Assembly (NCBI GenBank): GCA_029378245.1
Contig: JARKIF010000019.1
Location: 620,001-684,000 of the forward strand
Direction: 5' to 3'
From: Roridomyces roridus
Taxonomy: Eukaryota > Basidiomycota > Agaricomycetes > Agaricales > Mycenaceae
Length of the DNA: 64,000 bases
The position numbers and the translations under genes are program-made. Below the pieces are notes generated by a model. That model had not been told where the DNA came from. It saw only the letters and a program-made list of their open reading frames with translations, and searched no databases. Shown piece by piece: positions 1 to 10,655 of this stretch (positions within the stretch are counted from its first letter, which is position 1; every line of letters begins with the position of its first letter).

Positions 1-470
1 TCGCTGAAGCAAAGGCCTTTATATCGGTTAAGGGTTAATAAGGGTCCCATTTTAAGGGTCATTTTAAGGCTTAATTTTCCGCCGCAGTAACCAAAGGTTT
101 GCACATTTTCTCAGTGAAAACCGGTCATTTCACCGTATGAATGACTCAAAGTTCGTGGCCTCGACTCCCTGCAGCCAAGGCACCTCAGTTTGCTTGATTT
201 TACAGGCCAGAAAGGTCTTGGTTGCAATGCAACATGCAACTGAGAGCTACCGAGCTGGAAAATGTTGCCATCAGGGCTTGACATGGGAGCAATCAGATAT
301 TGATGGGTCAAACACAGAGGCCGAAGCGTCGGAACATCTGCCGAGACCGGCACTGCCACAGATGTTAAGGGTTATTAAGGCCTTACGATGAGTCCAGCTC
401 GATGTTAAGACCTGCCCTTAGTCTTAACTTAAGGCCTTAATTTGTTAAGGCCTTAACCCTTAATAGCAAC
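1..470. repeat. Reiterated TTAAGG-motif block, probable end(s) of a non-autonomous DNA element
   Basis: Both flanks of this stretch carry dense copies of TTAAGG/CCTTAA. The left part (about 25-82) has the motif mostly in one orientation, and the right part (about 361-465) ends in CCTTAACCCTTAATAG, the reverse orientation of the TTAAGGGTTAATAAGG near position 28. The non-repetitive centre (about 85-350) has no recognisable gene. This is the layout of a DNA element with reiterated subterminal motifs. The left terminus may lie outside the window, so no target-site duplication can be checked. It is not a telomere: the unit is not a regular head-to-tail TTAGGG array. Confidence 0.4.
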
Positions 471-819
471 ACTGCTTGAGTTTCATGGACTCTAGGCACC
501 AGTCTCATGGCTGCAAACTCACTGGTGGCAGAAAGTTTGAATATTTGATGTTCTATGATATGCTTCAATTTGATTCAATCAGCAAAGCATCTGGAAGCAG
601 GTGGCTCCTGTTGAATTTGATGTCAGAGCTCTACATACTGACTGTCCAACTTCAAACGAAAACAGTTCGTCACAACTTTATAGAGGCACGACCAAAATGG
701 TTGCGTTAGGCGTTGATGGCGCCTATTGATCGGCCAGAATTGACGTGATCGTCGCAACGCCTATCCATCAATGATCTGCATCAAATGACAAGACTCGGAA
801 TCAGCAGTGCGTGGCGGTT

Positions 820-908
820 AGAAAACGGGTTAGGTTGGGTAGGGTTTGGTTGGTTAGGTTTGGTTTGGTTAGGTTGGGTAGTTAAAGGTTAGGTTGGTTA
901 AAGTTAGG
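820..908. repeat. GGTTA/GGTTT degenerate low-complexity tract
   Basis: About 90 bases built from degenerate GGTTAGGTTGGGT / GGTTTGGTTGG units on the plus strand. No ORF of interest overlaps it. The unit length varies, so it is not a clean minisatellite; it resembles the subterminal motif blocks of the other non-autonomous elements in this window. Confidence 0.5.
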
Positions 909-1392
909 ACCCAAGGATGTTGTAAAAAAGTCGGGGGAGTGACTTGTGAAATTTCAGGCAGCCAGGGATTGATTGCCGAGCATTGATGGATAGGCTTTGT
1001 CACGTGCAACAAGCGTCGGACACGCCTAATGCAACCATTCTGGTATAGACTCAACTTTATAGGAATGCACAAGAACTGAAAAGTGTCACACTGACTTGTC
1101 ACGGTGCCGGACCGTCACCGTGACAATATCACATGTGACAACACCTTTTCTCTTCACTGAGCACTCCGCGGCACATTGAGTTTACTCAGAATTCACAACA
1201 CATTTGACTTCCCCTTGAAGTTCTCGTTGATGCCGTGCTTGCAATGGCCCCGCCCCCCAAGTTAAATGTGGGTCCTCGGGTAGAACCCAAACTGAAGACC
1301 GCCAGGCTGAATGGAACCCAAAACCATCACATGCCAAGAAACGGCATTGATTAGGAACTGGTACCTTAAGCAAGTAGACTACATAAGGGAGA

Positions 1393-1640
1393 GTGGCAGG
1401 TATCGCCTATGAATTCTACAAGATGTTAGACCTGAAGTACCGTCGGAAGACAGATGACAGCAAAAAGGTTTTCAATGTGATTAGATTCCTTCAGAAGTTA
1501 TTTACTGATATAGAAACTTTTGGGCTGGAAGAAGAATCATCCTTTCACATTGGATGGATGTGCCCAATATACAAAAAGGGTGACAAGGCCTTTGTTTCAA
1601 ACTACCGCCCCATACCAATAAGCTTGCGCAGAAGCCATGA
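1393..1640 (+). pseudogene. Non-LTR retrotransposon (LINE) reverse-transcriptase fragment
   Basis: The reading frame from 1393 encodes a stretch typical of LINE-type reverse transcriptases of mushrooms: a region ending in GWMCPIYKKGDKAFVSNYRPI. The motif P-x-YKKGDK followed by SNYRPI is the conserved start of the RT finger domain (RT block 1). The similarity stops at about 1630, where the expected continuation is missing, and no endonuclease domain is visible upstream. It is therefore a short dead fragment, not a functional element. The ORF runs to 1902, but the part after 1640 does not look like RT. Confidence 0.75.
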
Positions 1641-1902
1641 CCGTGCGCCTCATATGGCTCCACTGTACCAGACTTGTCTCACAGAACAATTGAATGGCTT
1701 GGCTGCCCAAACGAGACATATGATGTGCCGTCAAAAAAGGAAATCCAATGGCTTGTCTGGGTTGTTTGCAAAAAGCGGAATATTATCTGACTCGGTATCA
1801 TCTGAAATGTTCCCCTTCATTCAAGTTGGCTTCTATTGCCAATCGGACACTGGAAGCCATTTCCACAAGGTCTCGAGTCGCTTCGGCTGTGTTCAAATTT
1901 GA

Positions 1903-2740
1903 CATTTTTTGTACAAGGAATCTTGAAACAGAAGGTATCTCCTTCAATGATTGGGTAATCCGGTGAATCTGGCCAATAGACCCGTGCAAACGCTTAAGCA
2001 CTCAATCCGTTGGGCCTAGAATAGATGTTCTTGTTGTGATATTCCGTTGTCAACCAAGCCATCAAATATTGATGCGCCTCTTCACGCCTGAACGCTGAGC
2101 ACTGTGTGGACTCAGAGTCACAGAAAGTACCTGGCTTGGTTCTGAATCACTTTTCCAACCATATTCTGTCCACCGGACGACCTTCCGGCGGAGTCATTGA
2201 CTCAAGAGATTCCCATCACTGCATCAATCACTCTACCAGTGATCAGGATTGATGCTGCTCAGGGGGTTGCAGGTCAGCAAGATGAGAGTTGTGCTGGCTG
2301 AAATAAAAGTTGCAGGGCAAAAAGTTGAGGTTGCAGTCAGAAAGTTGTGGTTGTAAAGTCAAAAAACTGAGGTGGTAAATGTAAAAACCAAAGATGTAGT
2401 TGTAAAAACCAAAGTTGTAGTTGTATTTTGAGTTGAAGTTGCAAAAACTTTTTGCACAATATATCTGCCATACACCCTCTACAGATAAACTACTGTGAAT
2501 TTATACTACTGTATGCTCCATTCAACAGATTTGAAACCCAAATAAAGGTTGAAAGTTGTATTTCTGAGTTGTTTCTGAGAGTCGGATTGCCAGCCGGCAG
2601 CTGATGGGATCATAATGATCATCAGCCATCAATGTTTGCACAATCGTTGGAATCGGAAATTCAAAGTCCAATAATGGCTGATGTTGAGGATTTTTTGAGT
2701 TACATTGGGTGGAGAATGGTCTGCTCAAGACACTCCCGAG
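1903..2740. other. No gene recognised; degenerate GTTG/AAAG tract inside
   Basis: No coding region can be supported. Between about 2275 and 2450 the sequence is a degenerate repeat of AAAGTTG(A/T)GGTTG and AAAACC units, without a fixed period. The rest is unique, moderately AT-rich DNA with frequent stops on both strands. Confidence 0.4.
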
Positions 2741-2744
2741 ATGA

Positions 2745-2905
2745 CTCTGAAGTTGGCCTTGGAAGCCGGGGCTTAGCCGCCGGCTTGGGGCTTGAGAAAT
2801 CTTAAGCCGGAGCCGTAAGCCGGGGTTCACACCCGGCTTGGGCTTGGCTTGGCCCGGCTAAGCCGGACCCCGGCTTTGCCGGCTTCGGGCTTCAAGCTGT
2901 AGCCG
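2745..2905. repeat. Reiterated AGCCGG/CCGGCT block
   Basis: About 160 bases dominated by AAGCCGG and its reverse complement CCGGCTT, with many overlapping short palindromes (for example GCCGGGGCTTAGCCGCCGGCTTGGGG). No coding potential. It resembles the subterminal blocks of hAT-type non-autonomous elements elsewhere in the window, but no clear terminal repeat or target duplication was found here. Confidence 0.55.
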
Positions 2906-3374
2906 GCGAAACACTAGAGGTGCTAGTAAGGAACCGAGCAAAGTACGAAAATCTTATGACAAATCCCGCCTTCCCTGTATTCACGGCGGCGGTGGCAGCC
3001 CTAAGGGAGCGCACACAAAAAGTGCAATTTAAGCAGACAGAACTTGGCAAATACACTTGAGGGCAACAAATTTCAAGACATTGAGATCGACACCGCAAGT
3101 TTTGGTGAGGGAAAGAAACTGTTAGGTATATTCATCTAGGTAAGCTCGTACTTATACTGGTAGCTTATCTACAATATGAAATAGTGAGTAGATGAGACAG
3201 GGGAATAAATGAAAATAGAGATAGGTAGAACCATTCAGGATGGATGTAGTAATTAATCAGGGTGAATGGAAGATATGTTCAGGATGTTGAACAGGGAGTT
3301 TCAAGCCAAGGAAATGAGTAGCTCTAGTCTCTTGTAAACAGACGCTATAACATTGTAACTCATTCTTCGTTATG

Positions 3375-3440
3375 TTATAGTCTGTCAGAAACATTGATCC
3401 TTTGATAGGCCGCCTCGTGATGCCGTAAAGTGCGGAGTTT
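3375..3440 (-). repeat. Dispersed repeat segment, inverted relative to 7797-7850
   Basis: The core CCTCGTGATGCCGTAAAGTG with flanks reappears in opposite orientation near 7805-7840 (CACTTTACGGCATCACGAGG). About 38 bases are shared. It lies about 100 bases outside the left LTR, so it is probably part of the DNA into which the LTR element inserted. Confidence 0.6.
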
Positions 3441-3536
3441 GAAAACATTCCCACGCCCTTGCGACGCGTCCAGACGCGTTTCCGCTGCCTCTGAGGACTG
3501 AGAAAAGCTTATTTGACGTGAATATATCATTGTTAC

Positions 3537-4011
3537 TGTCACGCGCTGGCCTATTTGCGCACGTGACAACGCCAAATAAACCAGATATACATTGGCGCCG
3601 TACAGCGTTAAAGTCATGGGAACCCCGTCTCGATCGGATTGAGGAAGAAGCCGAGGAAGACATTATTTAAAGACGTGGGACAGTTTCATATTTATGAACG
3701 ACAGCGTGGATGAGGGAAGGAGTTTTCGATCAGTGAACTGTCAGATCATGACAGGCTTCTATGATGAACACGGTGTAGACATGACAATAGGAGACGACAA
3801 CGGTGCAGGACAATAGTGCATGTCGGAAGCCAGGACAATTAGTGTAGCATCGTAGATCTATTCCTCATAGTATAAAAGCAGTAGCTAGTCGTCGTATTCT
3901 GTACCCTCTCCTAGACTTTTATTCAGTTCATTTTACGAGCTTTAGTAGCGCACTACCCAATCCGCAGCATCTTACCGCTGTTGGACGCGTGAAACAAGTC
4001 TTGTCGTGACA
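3537..4011 (+). mobile_element. LTR of a Ty3/Gypsy-like retrotransposon (475 bp)
   Basis: The unit begins TGTCACGCGC and ends CTTGTCGTGACA, so it has the TG...CA ends of an LTR with matching terminal inverted bases TGTCACG/CGTGACA. A second copy of exactly the same length lies in opposite orientation at 10656-11130, and only a handful of differences were seen between them. A TATAAAAG box at about 3872 is a plausible promoter for a retrotransposon transcript. A gag gene starts 450 bases downstream in the same direction, so this is most simply its 5' LTR. The flanking bases (GTTAC left, TAATA right) do not form a target duplication, as expected for a 5' LTR. No convincing tRNA primer-binding site follows it. 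Confidence 0.8.
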
Positions 4012-4461
4012 TAATAAAAGTCTACCCTCATACCGCTCATACCTCCCCCCGACATATCCTTTCCATACGCCTCGGCGTCCCTCCCCCACTACTTGGTCTC
4101 TCGTAATTGAAGATCCATTCATACCTCAAGCGTCACGTCGTTAAATCGCGACGTTAAACAAGCGCCAATCTTTGGTCGAACTATTTTGATAGACAGTCAC
4201 TGTGCTACGGAAAACGTTGAGTCCGTCCCCGCACAATAGCAGACGTTGGCGTTCGGGTGGCAATCTTCGGAGAGTACCCTCGCGCAGATACCGGGAGAGT
4301 CGTAGAAGGCCCGGGTTTGTTCTGTCGGCAAGTGTTACGACCGAGAAATTCACCACCGGCTTCGTGCCGCTCCTACCCAAGTCGCGACGGCGTTTCGCGC
4401 ACCCTCTTCCTCCTCTTCCGGCACCTCTAGCCGTGAAGCTCGCTCCGTAGCGGACCAACTC
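4012..4461 (+). other. Retrotransposon leader between LTR and gag
   Basis: About 450 bases between the LTR and the gag start, pyrimidine-rich on the plus strand towards the gag ATG. This is the position of the untranslated leader of an LTR retrotransposon. Small ORFs here look incidental. Confidence 0.5.
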
Positions 4462-5628
4462 TTGGCCGCTTCCGCCACCACCCACCACACCTTCCATACC
4501 GCCGCACCTGCCATGTCCCATCACGGCAGCCCCATCCCCTATGACCAGCCTCAGGCTGGTTACTCGTACCCTCCCCAACAAATCTACCCCTCCCGCCCTC
4601 CTACCCGCTCTCCCCCTCGCCCCCTTCCCACACGACCCGACTCACAACCCCCCGCCCAGCCTGGCCTGACTGAGTTACTTCAGGCCCTCCCCCCACGCCC
4701 AGCACCGGCAAGAATGACGCTGGCCCGGCTTCCCCCGCCGTTTGACGGCAATGACAAGTCCAAGTGGGAAACTTGGATTGATAGTGTCATGACTTACCTC
4801 ATGGCCTATGAACACGATTTCGGTACGGATCATAGACGTATCTTTTTCGTGCTCTCGTTGCTGGGCGACGAGAAGAGTACGGCGTGCCCAGCCTCCAACT
4901 GGTCACGCAATTGGAAGGCGAAGCATTTTCGCCTTGATCAACCCCGTCCCTCCTTCGCGGAGTTCTTGACGGAGTTGGAGTCGACGTTCGCGGATCAGAA
5001 CGTCAAGGAGACGGCGCTGTTGCGCCTGATGAACACTCGGCAGGGAACGTCCACCCTGGCCGACTTCCTTCAGTCGTTCGAGCTGAACGCTGAGCAGGCG
5101 GGCTACACGCCCGGAAACGTGCTGCACGACACCTTCTTGTGTCAGGCACTGGAAATCCTGGTCTCGGACCAGGTACGCAAACAGCTCTATGCTGGTGGCG
5201 TCGAGATCCCGGGGACCTACCCCGGATTGAAGAGCCGGTTGATGACCATCAACGGCATCATTGAGCGCGGGAAGCTCATTAACTCTCGCTGGGGAGCGGG
5301 AGGTGGAATGTTTTGGACGCCGGCACAGCAACAGCCGCCGCCCAAATTCCCCAAGGCCACGGCACTGGTGCCGCCGCCTAGGCCTCAGGGGACAGCCCCC
5401 CATCTGGCGACCCGGGTCACTCCCGGAAACCCGGCGCCAATGGATGTGGACCGGACGCGGCAGGCCGCGTTCAAGTGTTATAATTGTGGCAAGGAGGGCC
5501 ACATGAAGCGGGAGTGCCCGGAGCCTCCCAAGAAGAAGTTTAATATCCGGTCGATCAAGACCGATGATTATTCTCAGGAGGACCTGCAGGCGTTAGCCGC
5601 CATCCTCCGTGAGAAGGGTTTTTGTTAG
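4462..5628 (+). CDS. gag: Retrotransposon Gag protein with CCHC zinc knuckle
   Basis: A 388-residue Gag polyprotein, the structural shell protein of an LTR retrotransposon. Residues 1-90 are proline-rich. Residues about 95-280 resemble the Ty3/Gypsy retrotransposon gag domain, with the usual WETWIDSVMTYL-type start and helical body. A zinc knuckle CYNCGKEGHMKREC (C-x2-C-x4-H-x4-C) lies at residues 339-352 and would bind RNA. The ORF is open throughout. The last sense codons before the stop form G-GGT-TTT, a candidate minus-one slippage site, and the protease ORF continues in the minus-one frame. The start chosen is the first ATG of the open frame; ATG 4513 is an alternative. Confidence 0.88.
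   Translation: MAASATTHHTFHTAAPAMSHHGSPIPYDQPQAGYSYPPQQIYPSRPPTRSPPRPLPTRPDSQPPAQPGLTELLQALPPRPAPARMTLARLPPPFDGNDKSKWETWIDSVMTYLMAYEHDFGTDHRRIFFVLSLLGDEKSTACPASNWSRNWKAKHFRLDQPRPSFAEFLTELESTFADQNVKETALLRLMNTRQGTSTLADFLQSFELNAEQAGYTPGNVLHDTFLCQALEILVSDQVRKQLYAGGVEIPGTYPGLKSRLMTINGIIERGKLINSRWGAGGGMFWTPAQQQPPPKFPKATALVPPPRPQGTAPHLATRVTPGNPAPMDVDRTRQAAFKCYNCGKEGHMKRECPEPPKKKFNIRSIKTDDYSQEDLQALAAILREKGFC
5616..5622 (+). promoter_or_regulatory. Candidate -1 ribosomal frameshift heptamer (G GGT TTT) at the gag/pol junction
   Basis: In the gag frame the final codons are GAG AAG GGT TTT TGT TAG. The heptamer G-GGT-TTT fits the canonical X-XXY-YYZ pattern for simultaneous slippage. Moving back one base enters the frame of the protease ORF, which is open across this point and overlaps the gag stop. 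A downstream stimulatory structure was not proven, though the following bases are GC-rich. Confidence 0.5.
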
Positions 5629-6554
5629 GGCGCCCGGTCAAGGCCGAACCGGTGTGCCCTCCCGTATCTATTATCCATGGACAGTTTACACCGCTAGAGG
5701 CGGTTACGGACAGCACGAACAATGTGCAGAATAGCGTACCTGTAAATTATATAGAAAAAACTAGCCTACAACGTAGTATACAAGAATTTCTTGTAGGCGA
5801 AGTACAAAAGCCACAAAAAATATGTATCTTGGAGAATCAGAATCGGAAACATAATTTAAAGAATCAACGCATGGATGAAGAGAACAAGCGCTGGAGCGCT
5901 TTTAAAAAGGCCCCTGGAACCCAAACCAGTGAGAAAAATAGTGAGAAGAAAAAGGGCGGCGATGCCGCGGAGGCTCAATCCTCGAAAGAGGAGGTAGCGC
6001 CTAAGCATACACGGGTGCCGTTCGGTCTCAGGAAGAAAGAGGCTACACAATGGCTTGCACGCCGTGCTATGGGAGAGATGGAACAACACTTAGCTCAGGA
6101 GCTGCGTGAGTTCCAAAGGCAACGTGTCCATCATGAGATGATGGTGGCAGTCCAGCTGGAAGCACTGGACACGGGGAAAACACGTTCCATTCGTGCATTG
6201 CTGGACAACGGGTGTACCACCACGTGCATGGACAGGGACTATGCCAAGGCCGAAGGCTTCGAGCTTAAAAAACTCGACATGCCGATTGTGGCCAGGAATG
6301 CCGACAGGACCGAGAACACCAAAGGCAAGATCACTCATTACGTGGAGATGATCATGTCTATCGGCCCGCACGTCGAAAGACAAAAATTCCTGATCACGGG
6401 TTTAGGCAAAGCACGTGTGTTTATTGGGTATGACTGGTTGTTTAAACACAACCCAGAGATCAACTGGCGAGACCAGATGATGAAGTTCAGCCGATGTCCG
6501 GCTGAGTGTGGCATGATCGGACTGGAAGCCTGTAATGTCCGTGCCGGAGGATAG
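5622..6554 (+). pseudogene. pol: Truncated Pol: retropepsin-like aspartic protease region only
   Basis: This 310-residue frame has no good ATG at its start and probably continues Gag by -1 frameshifting. Residues about 1-165 form a charged linker. From about residue 180 it is a retropepsin-like domain: the active-site loop reads LLDNGCTTT (Asp at residue 195), and near the C-terminus comes GKARVFIGYDWLFKHNPEINW, a block typical of the end of the fungal Gypsy protease and linker. The active site reads D-N-G rather than the usual D-S/T-G. The frame stops at 6554, exactly where reverse transcriptase should follow; no RT, RNase H or integrase is found downstream. The element is therefore truncated. 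Confidence 0.75.
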
Positions 6555-6699
6555 GACAAAGGGCCGGAACCAGAGGTCGGAGGTCGGAGGGTCGGAGGTC
6601 GGAGGACCGTGGGATGATGACCGAAGGTGATCCGGATGAGGTGAACGCTACTCGGAGGGAGAGCGCACCAACCACTTGACTTCCGAGAGAGGATTACTC

Positions 6700-7204
6700 G
6701 GAGACTAGATGGCACAGAGGAGTTGTGGAGGCAACACACGTTAATTAACTACTGAGGTACATCAAAGTCGTATCGCCTATATATACTAAGTAAGTATGAC
6801 ACGACCTAATGGAGTCAGAAGTATGAAAGACAATAAGATCTATACTACAACAATAAGAGAGAAGAAGATAAAGATAATCACAATAAGGGAAACGCTCAGA
6901 AGAACTTCATTGCGTGAAAACCCTATAGGATTGTGCAATACGAACAGATCGGATGCATCAAGGTCGGAATGTCCGGATCAGTCGGAAATGATCCGAACCG
7001 GAGGAGTCGGAAGGTCCAAGGGAGAGTCGGGAGAGTTGGACATGCATGGATATAACAACGTAAGATTGTGCAATATGACGTGATCGAATGCATCTTGGAT
7101 GGAAGAGGCCGGAAGGTCGGAGGGACCGGAGGGCCCAGAGGGATCGGAGGGCCCGGAGGGATCGGAGGGCCTCGGATCGAAGTCGGGATGACATGGATAT
7201 AACA
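6700..7204 (+). repeat. LTR-like remnant with degenerate internal repeats, related to the solo LTR at 61.8 kb
   Basis: A block GGGAAACGCTCAGA - 6 nt - TTCATTGCGTGAAAACCC at about 6888-6925 matches a block at about 62171-62205 inside the solo LTR. The segment ends with GATATAACA twice (about 7049 and 7196), the same 3' end as that LTR. GATTGTGCAATA(C/T)GA followed by TCGGATGCATC-like sequence occurs twice about 130 bases apart. GGTCGGAGG-type units cluster at 6570-6605 and 7110-7185. Read as a decayed LTR of a related family; the 5' end cannot be placed. Confidence 0.5.
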
Positions 7205-7796
7205 GGACTGGTCAACGGAGGAACCGTCAACAGATGCCTCATGCCGTGCCTCCCCATGTGAGCAAATGCTGCGCAGCCTCGACCGAGAACATACGGGTAC
7301 CCACCCGGCCACGCCTCACGCCGTCCGCTTCAAGAACAACGACACAGATGACAACCTTCGGGTGTAGGGAGGAGGAGCTCACGACGACGTCGACGGCACT
7401 GTACTCATTAGGCATTGGCAGGGTAGCGGAGACGTCGTGTGAGTCGTGTCTGCATGCTAGTCGGACTCAGCGGCGTTCTCGCATTCAAAAAGTATTGTGA
7501 CGCACAGAGTCTCGAGTCCATCCCTCCATACCGCTGAGATACGCCCGATAAGCGTGAAAGCGAGGCGTTCGAGCCGATTTTGAGCTGGATGTCGACCCGG
7601 ATGTCGTTTGGAGAAGCGGGTCTTCAGAGCGCCGTATTGGGAGAATTTGACCACCGAATGTGTTTCAGACAGGTCTTGCATCGTTCTTTGAGCGATTGAA
7701 TACACCCGGGCGAGTTTTTGTGGGCAGTGGGAGGCCAGGGAGCAGGAGATGCAAGCTGAGTGGGGAATGTAAGGCAGTGATGATCAGTGATTGGAC
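7205..7796. other. No gene recognised between LTR remnant and dispersed repeat
   Basis: Short ORFs exist on both strands (for example 7457-7705 minus, 82 residues) but none shows a recognisable domain. Probably fragmentary transposon sequence. Confidence 0.3.
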
Positions 7797-7865
7797 TTCA
7801 AACTCCGCACTTTACGGCATCACGAGGCGGCCTATCAATGCCTCGCGATCAGCTACAGACTAGAG
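7797..7865 (+). repeat. Dispersed repeat segment, inverted copy of 3375-3440
   Basis: CAAACTCCGCACTTTACGG followed by CATCACGAGGCGGCCTATCAA matches the reverse complement of the segment next to the left LTR. The similarity ends at both sides within about 20 bases. Confidence 0.6.
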
Positions 7866-9890
7866 TAGCTCTGCAGGGATCAATCCTACAACACAAGTGA
7901 TATCATGTTTAACAACCCTGGCATGCAGCTCCACACCTGTAAAGACCACATAAGTAGGCTAGTTAGCCCTGTACCTAGGGGGGGTAGTACAGGGCTAATT
8001 AGCCCTGGCTCGTGCTTCTACACCAGGCTTCTACACATGCTTCTACAACTCTAGAAATGCCTGCAAGTCTTATGCTCCTACTGCCTTGGAGAAAATAAGA
8101 CAAGTCCCTGTCGGCAAACTCGGCATCTAGCTGGGTATCATCAATTTTTGATGGAGGGGTAAATTAGTGATATCTCTGCCAAATTTGAAGCACAATAATG
8201 GCGGAAATCATGATTGGGCTTCAGCCACTGATCAGATCTCATCAAAATGATTGATGGCATCAAAACACAGAAGCTGTAGAGGATGGCATAGGTGGCCACA
8301 TATCAGCACATTTATGGCTGTTGATCACATTACATCAATGATTGATCCCATCAACCAAAATGCAAAGTTGTAGTACAGCTGAAGAGCTACAAGAGTTGTC
8401 AGGAAACTTGTACCTAGAAGTGTCCCCATCACCCATAGAATGGACAACATTTAATAATCAGTGGCATCTGGAGTCTGGACTGGATTCACAGATATGCCCA
8501 GGCCAGTGGGACGCAGCTACCCAGCCAGGCGTTGTCTCCATGGTCATTTGGCTCAATGGTATCTTGCTCTTTTGTTATCAACCATATTTTTGGAGTCGTC
8601 AGCAGTTCAAGTCCCATCCCTGCTTTTTTTTTTTCACTTCACAACTTGTTACACACCTCAACCCATTCCATCTATCACCCTGGCCCCATTTGAGTGCAAA
8701 AATAAGTCTAGTTGTTCATCTGGATCCACCTATGCAGCTGATCAGACCCTTTTGATGCCGAGTCCTATTTGGGACCACTACTCCAAGTGGCCCAAAAAGG
8801 AAGTTTTGCCCAATGCACCTACTCCATGCAACCCTGTACAGCAGCCAATGTCAGGAGAGGCTCTATGGGTGTATTAATGTCATTTACAAGCCCCAAACGC
8901 CCATAGGTCAGCAATGCCAGGCTGATACATCAGTGTTTGTTGGGCAGGGGAAGTCCCCGGTATTTCATGGCTATTTGCGATCCATTCTGGCTGGGAATCA
9001 TGTGGGCCTGCTCATGCTTTGTCCTTGGTCTCCTTGAAAGCTTGTTACTGGGGTCTATGCCACAATATGGTTGAGAGACACCAGGGTTGATTGGAGATCA
9101 ATTGCTGGTTGGAGGCCCTTTCTCCTTGACAGGATAATCTGTAAAGGACTTCTAAATTTTGTTTCAGACTTTATAAGCCCGAAATGGTGCAAATCTGGAG
9201 TAGCCTGGGGTCAAAACTACTGATTAGAGTGAGTTTTCCTCTGACAGTGATACAGTCCCATTCCTCAGACTCAGGATGTCCCTGGGTTGCCAGCTTGTCT
9301 TATATTGCTCAGGTATCCCAGACAGCCATTCCTACCATACAAGATCACACTTTGAGTCCTGTACATTCCTTGAATAAAGGAGATCAACCTGAGAGTGATC
9401 AATGAATTACAGGTCAAGGGGTTGGTCAAATGGGCTGATGGTGGGCTCTAATGAACTCTCCCATCTCAGAGGATTCAGAATATATATAGTTTCACATGGG
9501 TTGCCTCATTGGTTGTTGAGTTATGAACATTTGTATGATGAACACTCCACTTTGAGTGGTGTGCATATATGCTACTCAACTTGCTCTCGGGCTCAACCAG
9601 TGCACCTGCAAATCTCAACCAGCCTGGGACAATGAATACATATTCTGGACCAGTTTTTCAAGGGGAATCCATTTTTCATATCCCCAGAACCTGAAACTCC
9701 ACCTGGGAGCCAGTATCAAGGGAATGATCCAAATTTGATCACATACATATCTCAGCTTCCTGCTGTATTCTTAGTAGGTATCCTGGCTTCTAACTGAACT
9801 TTGAGTTCCAGGATGCTCTCTTACCCCGTTTGTATCATCACCCTGCCTAGAGATAATGTAGTATACCACAAACATGAAAATGGAGGATGT
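7866..9890. other. AT-rich decayed repeat region, no intact gene
   Basis: Base composition is clearly lower in GC than the genic part of the window. Short frames (for example 8342-8755) match no family I recognise. A 12-base inverted repeat TTAGCCCTGTAC/GTACAGGGCTAA forms a potential hairpin near 7965-8003. The style resembles the region at 62.4-63.4 kb. Confidence 0.35.
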
Positions 9891-10080
9891 TCAGGTTAAA
9901 CATGCTCTTGGTCTTGTAGGTAACATTCTTAACCTATTCAGAAGTATTGAGATGGTTCTAATATAACTTCTGGACAAAGAGATCAAGGCCTGTCCCCTAC
10001 TACTGGCCTCATACACCAGCATCAGCTTGAAGATCATGGCCTCTGAAATGGCCTCAGTATCACTCTCAGGCAAGAACTAG
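9891..10080 (-). pseudogene. Possible decayed Copia-type reverse-transcriptase segment
   Basis: The minus-strand frame contains ISLSRSYIRTISILLNRLRM. This resembles the C-terminal part of Copia reverse transcriptases, where ISLSQ-x-x-YI is followed by the ILxRFxM block. Neighbouring frames in both directions are full of stops and could not be joined convincingly. The call rests on this one short block and is tentative; a chance resemblance is possible. Confidence 0.3.
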
Positions 10081-10655
10081 TGTATCAATCAGCAGTGTCT
10101 ATACTCCCCCTACTCATTTGAAGTGACAAGGGGCATTTGGGAAATCAAATTCAACATGATATCATCCTCTCCAAAAAAATCAGTTTGTGTGGCTGTTATA
10201 GGCAGGGTAAGGTATCCCTCTGGCTCCAAAAGCATCCTATATCATGAGTAACATCTCAAGGCAGATGCCCAGCACTTTAGTTCATACACAATCCCACCAG
10301 TGTACAAGATACCAGTGAAAAACCGCAAAATTTCCTTTCTGGGACTTGGGAGTAGTGGCCAAACTGGGAATGTCACTGAAATCAGACTGTATTCTGGAGG
10401 TTTCTGGGCAAGGGTACCAACCAGAAGTGTTGTATCTCATAAAAGCACATTCACAACAAGGGTTGAAGCATCATTTGGGTGTGGATTGGGTGAGGGACAA
10501 AAGAAATTGCCTAGAGGGAGGATTGATCTTGAGACCTTGAGCAAAAGGAACAATAGAAGAAGCAACAGAGTAACAAGTAGACTATGCAGGGAATGATGGT
10601 GGTGGGTTAGGAGCATTGATCACCGATGAGGGACCCAGCACTCACACCTTGCTTA
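10081..10655. other. No gene recognised
   Basis: A 98-codon plus-strand frame (10300-10596) is present but has no recognisable domain or promoter context. It ends about 60 bases before the solo LTR. Confidence 0.3.

Noticed and set aside
1..470. Telomere
   Set aside because: TTAAGG units are irregular, occur in both orientations and flank unique DNA; a telomere would be a regular one-strand array.
4903..5502. 199-codon minus-strand frame
   Set aside because: Antisense to gag, GC-rich shadow frame.
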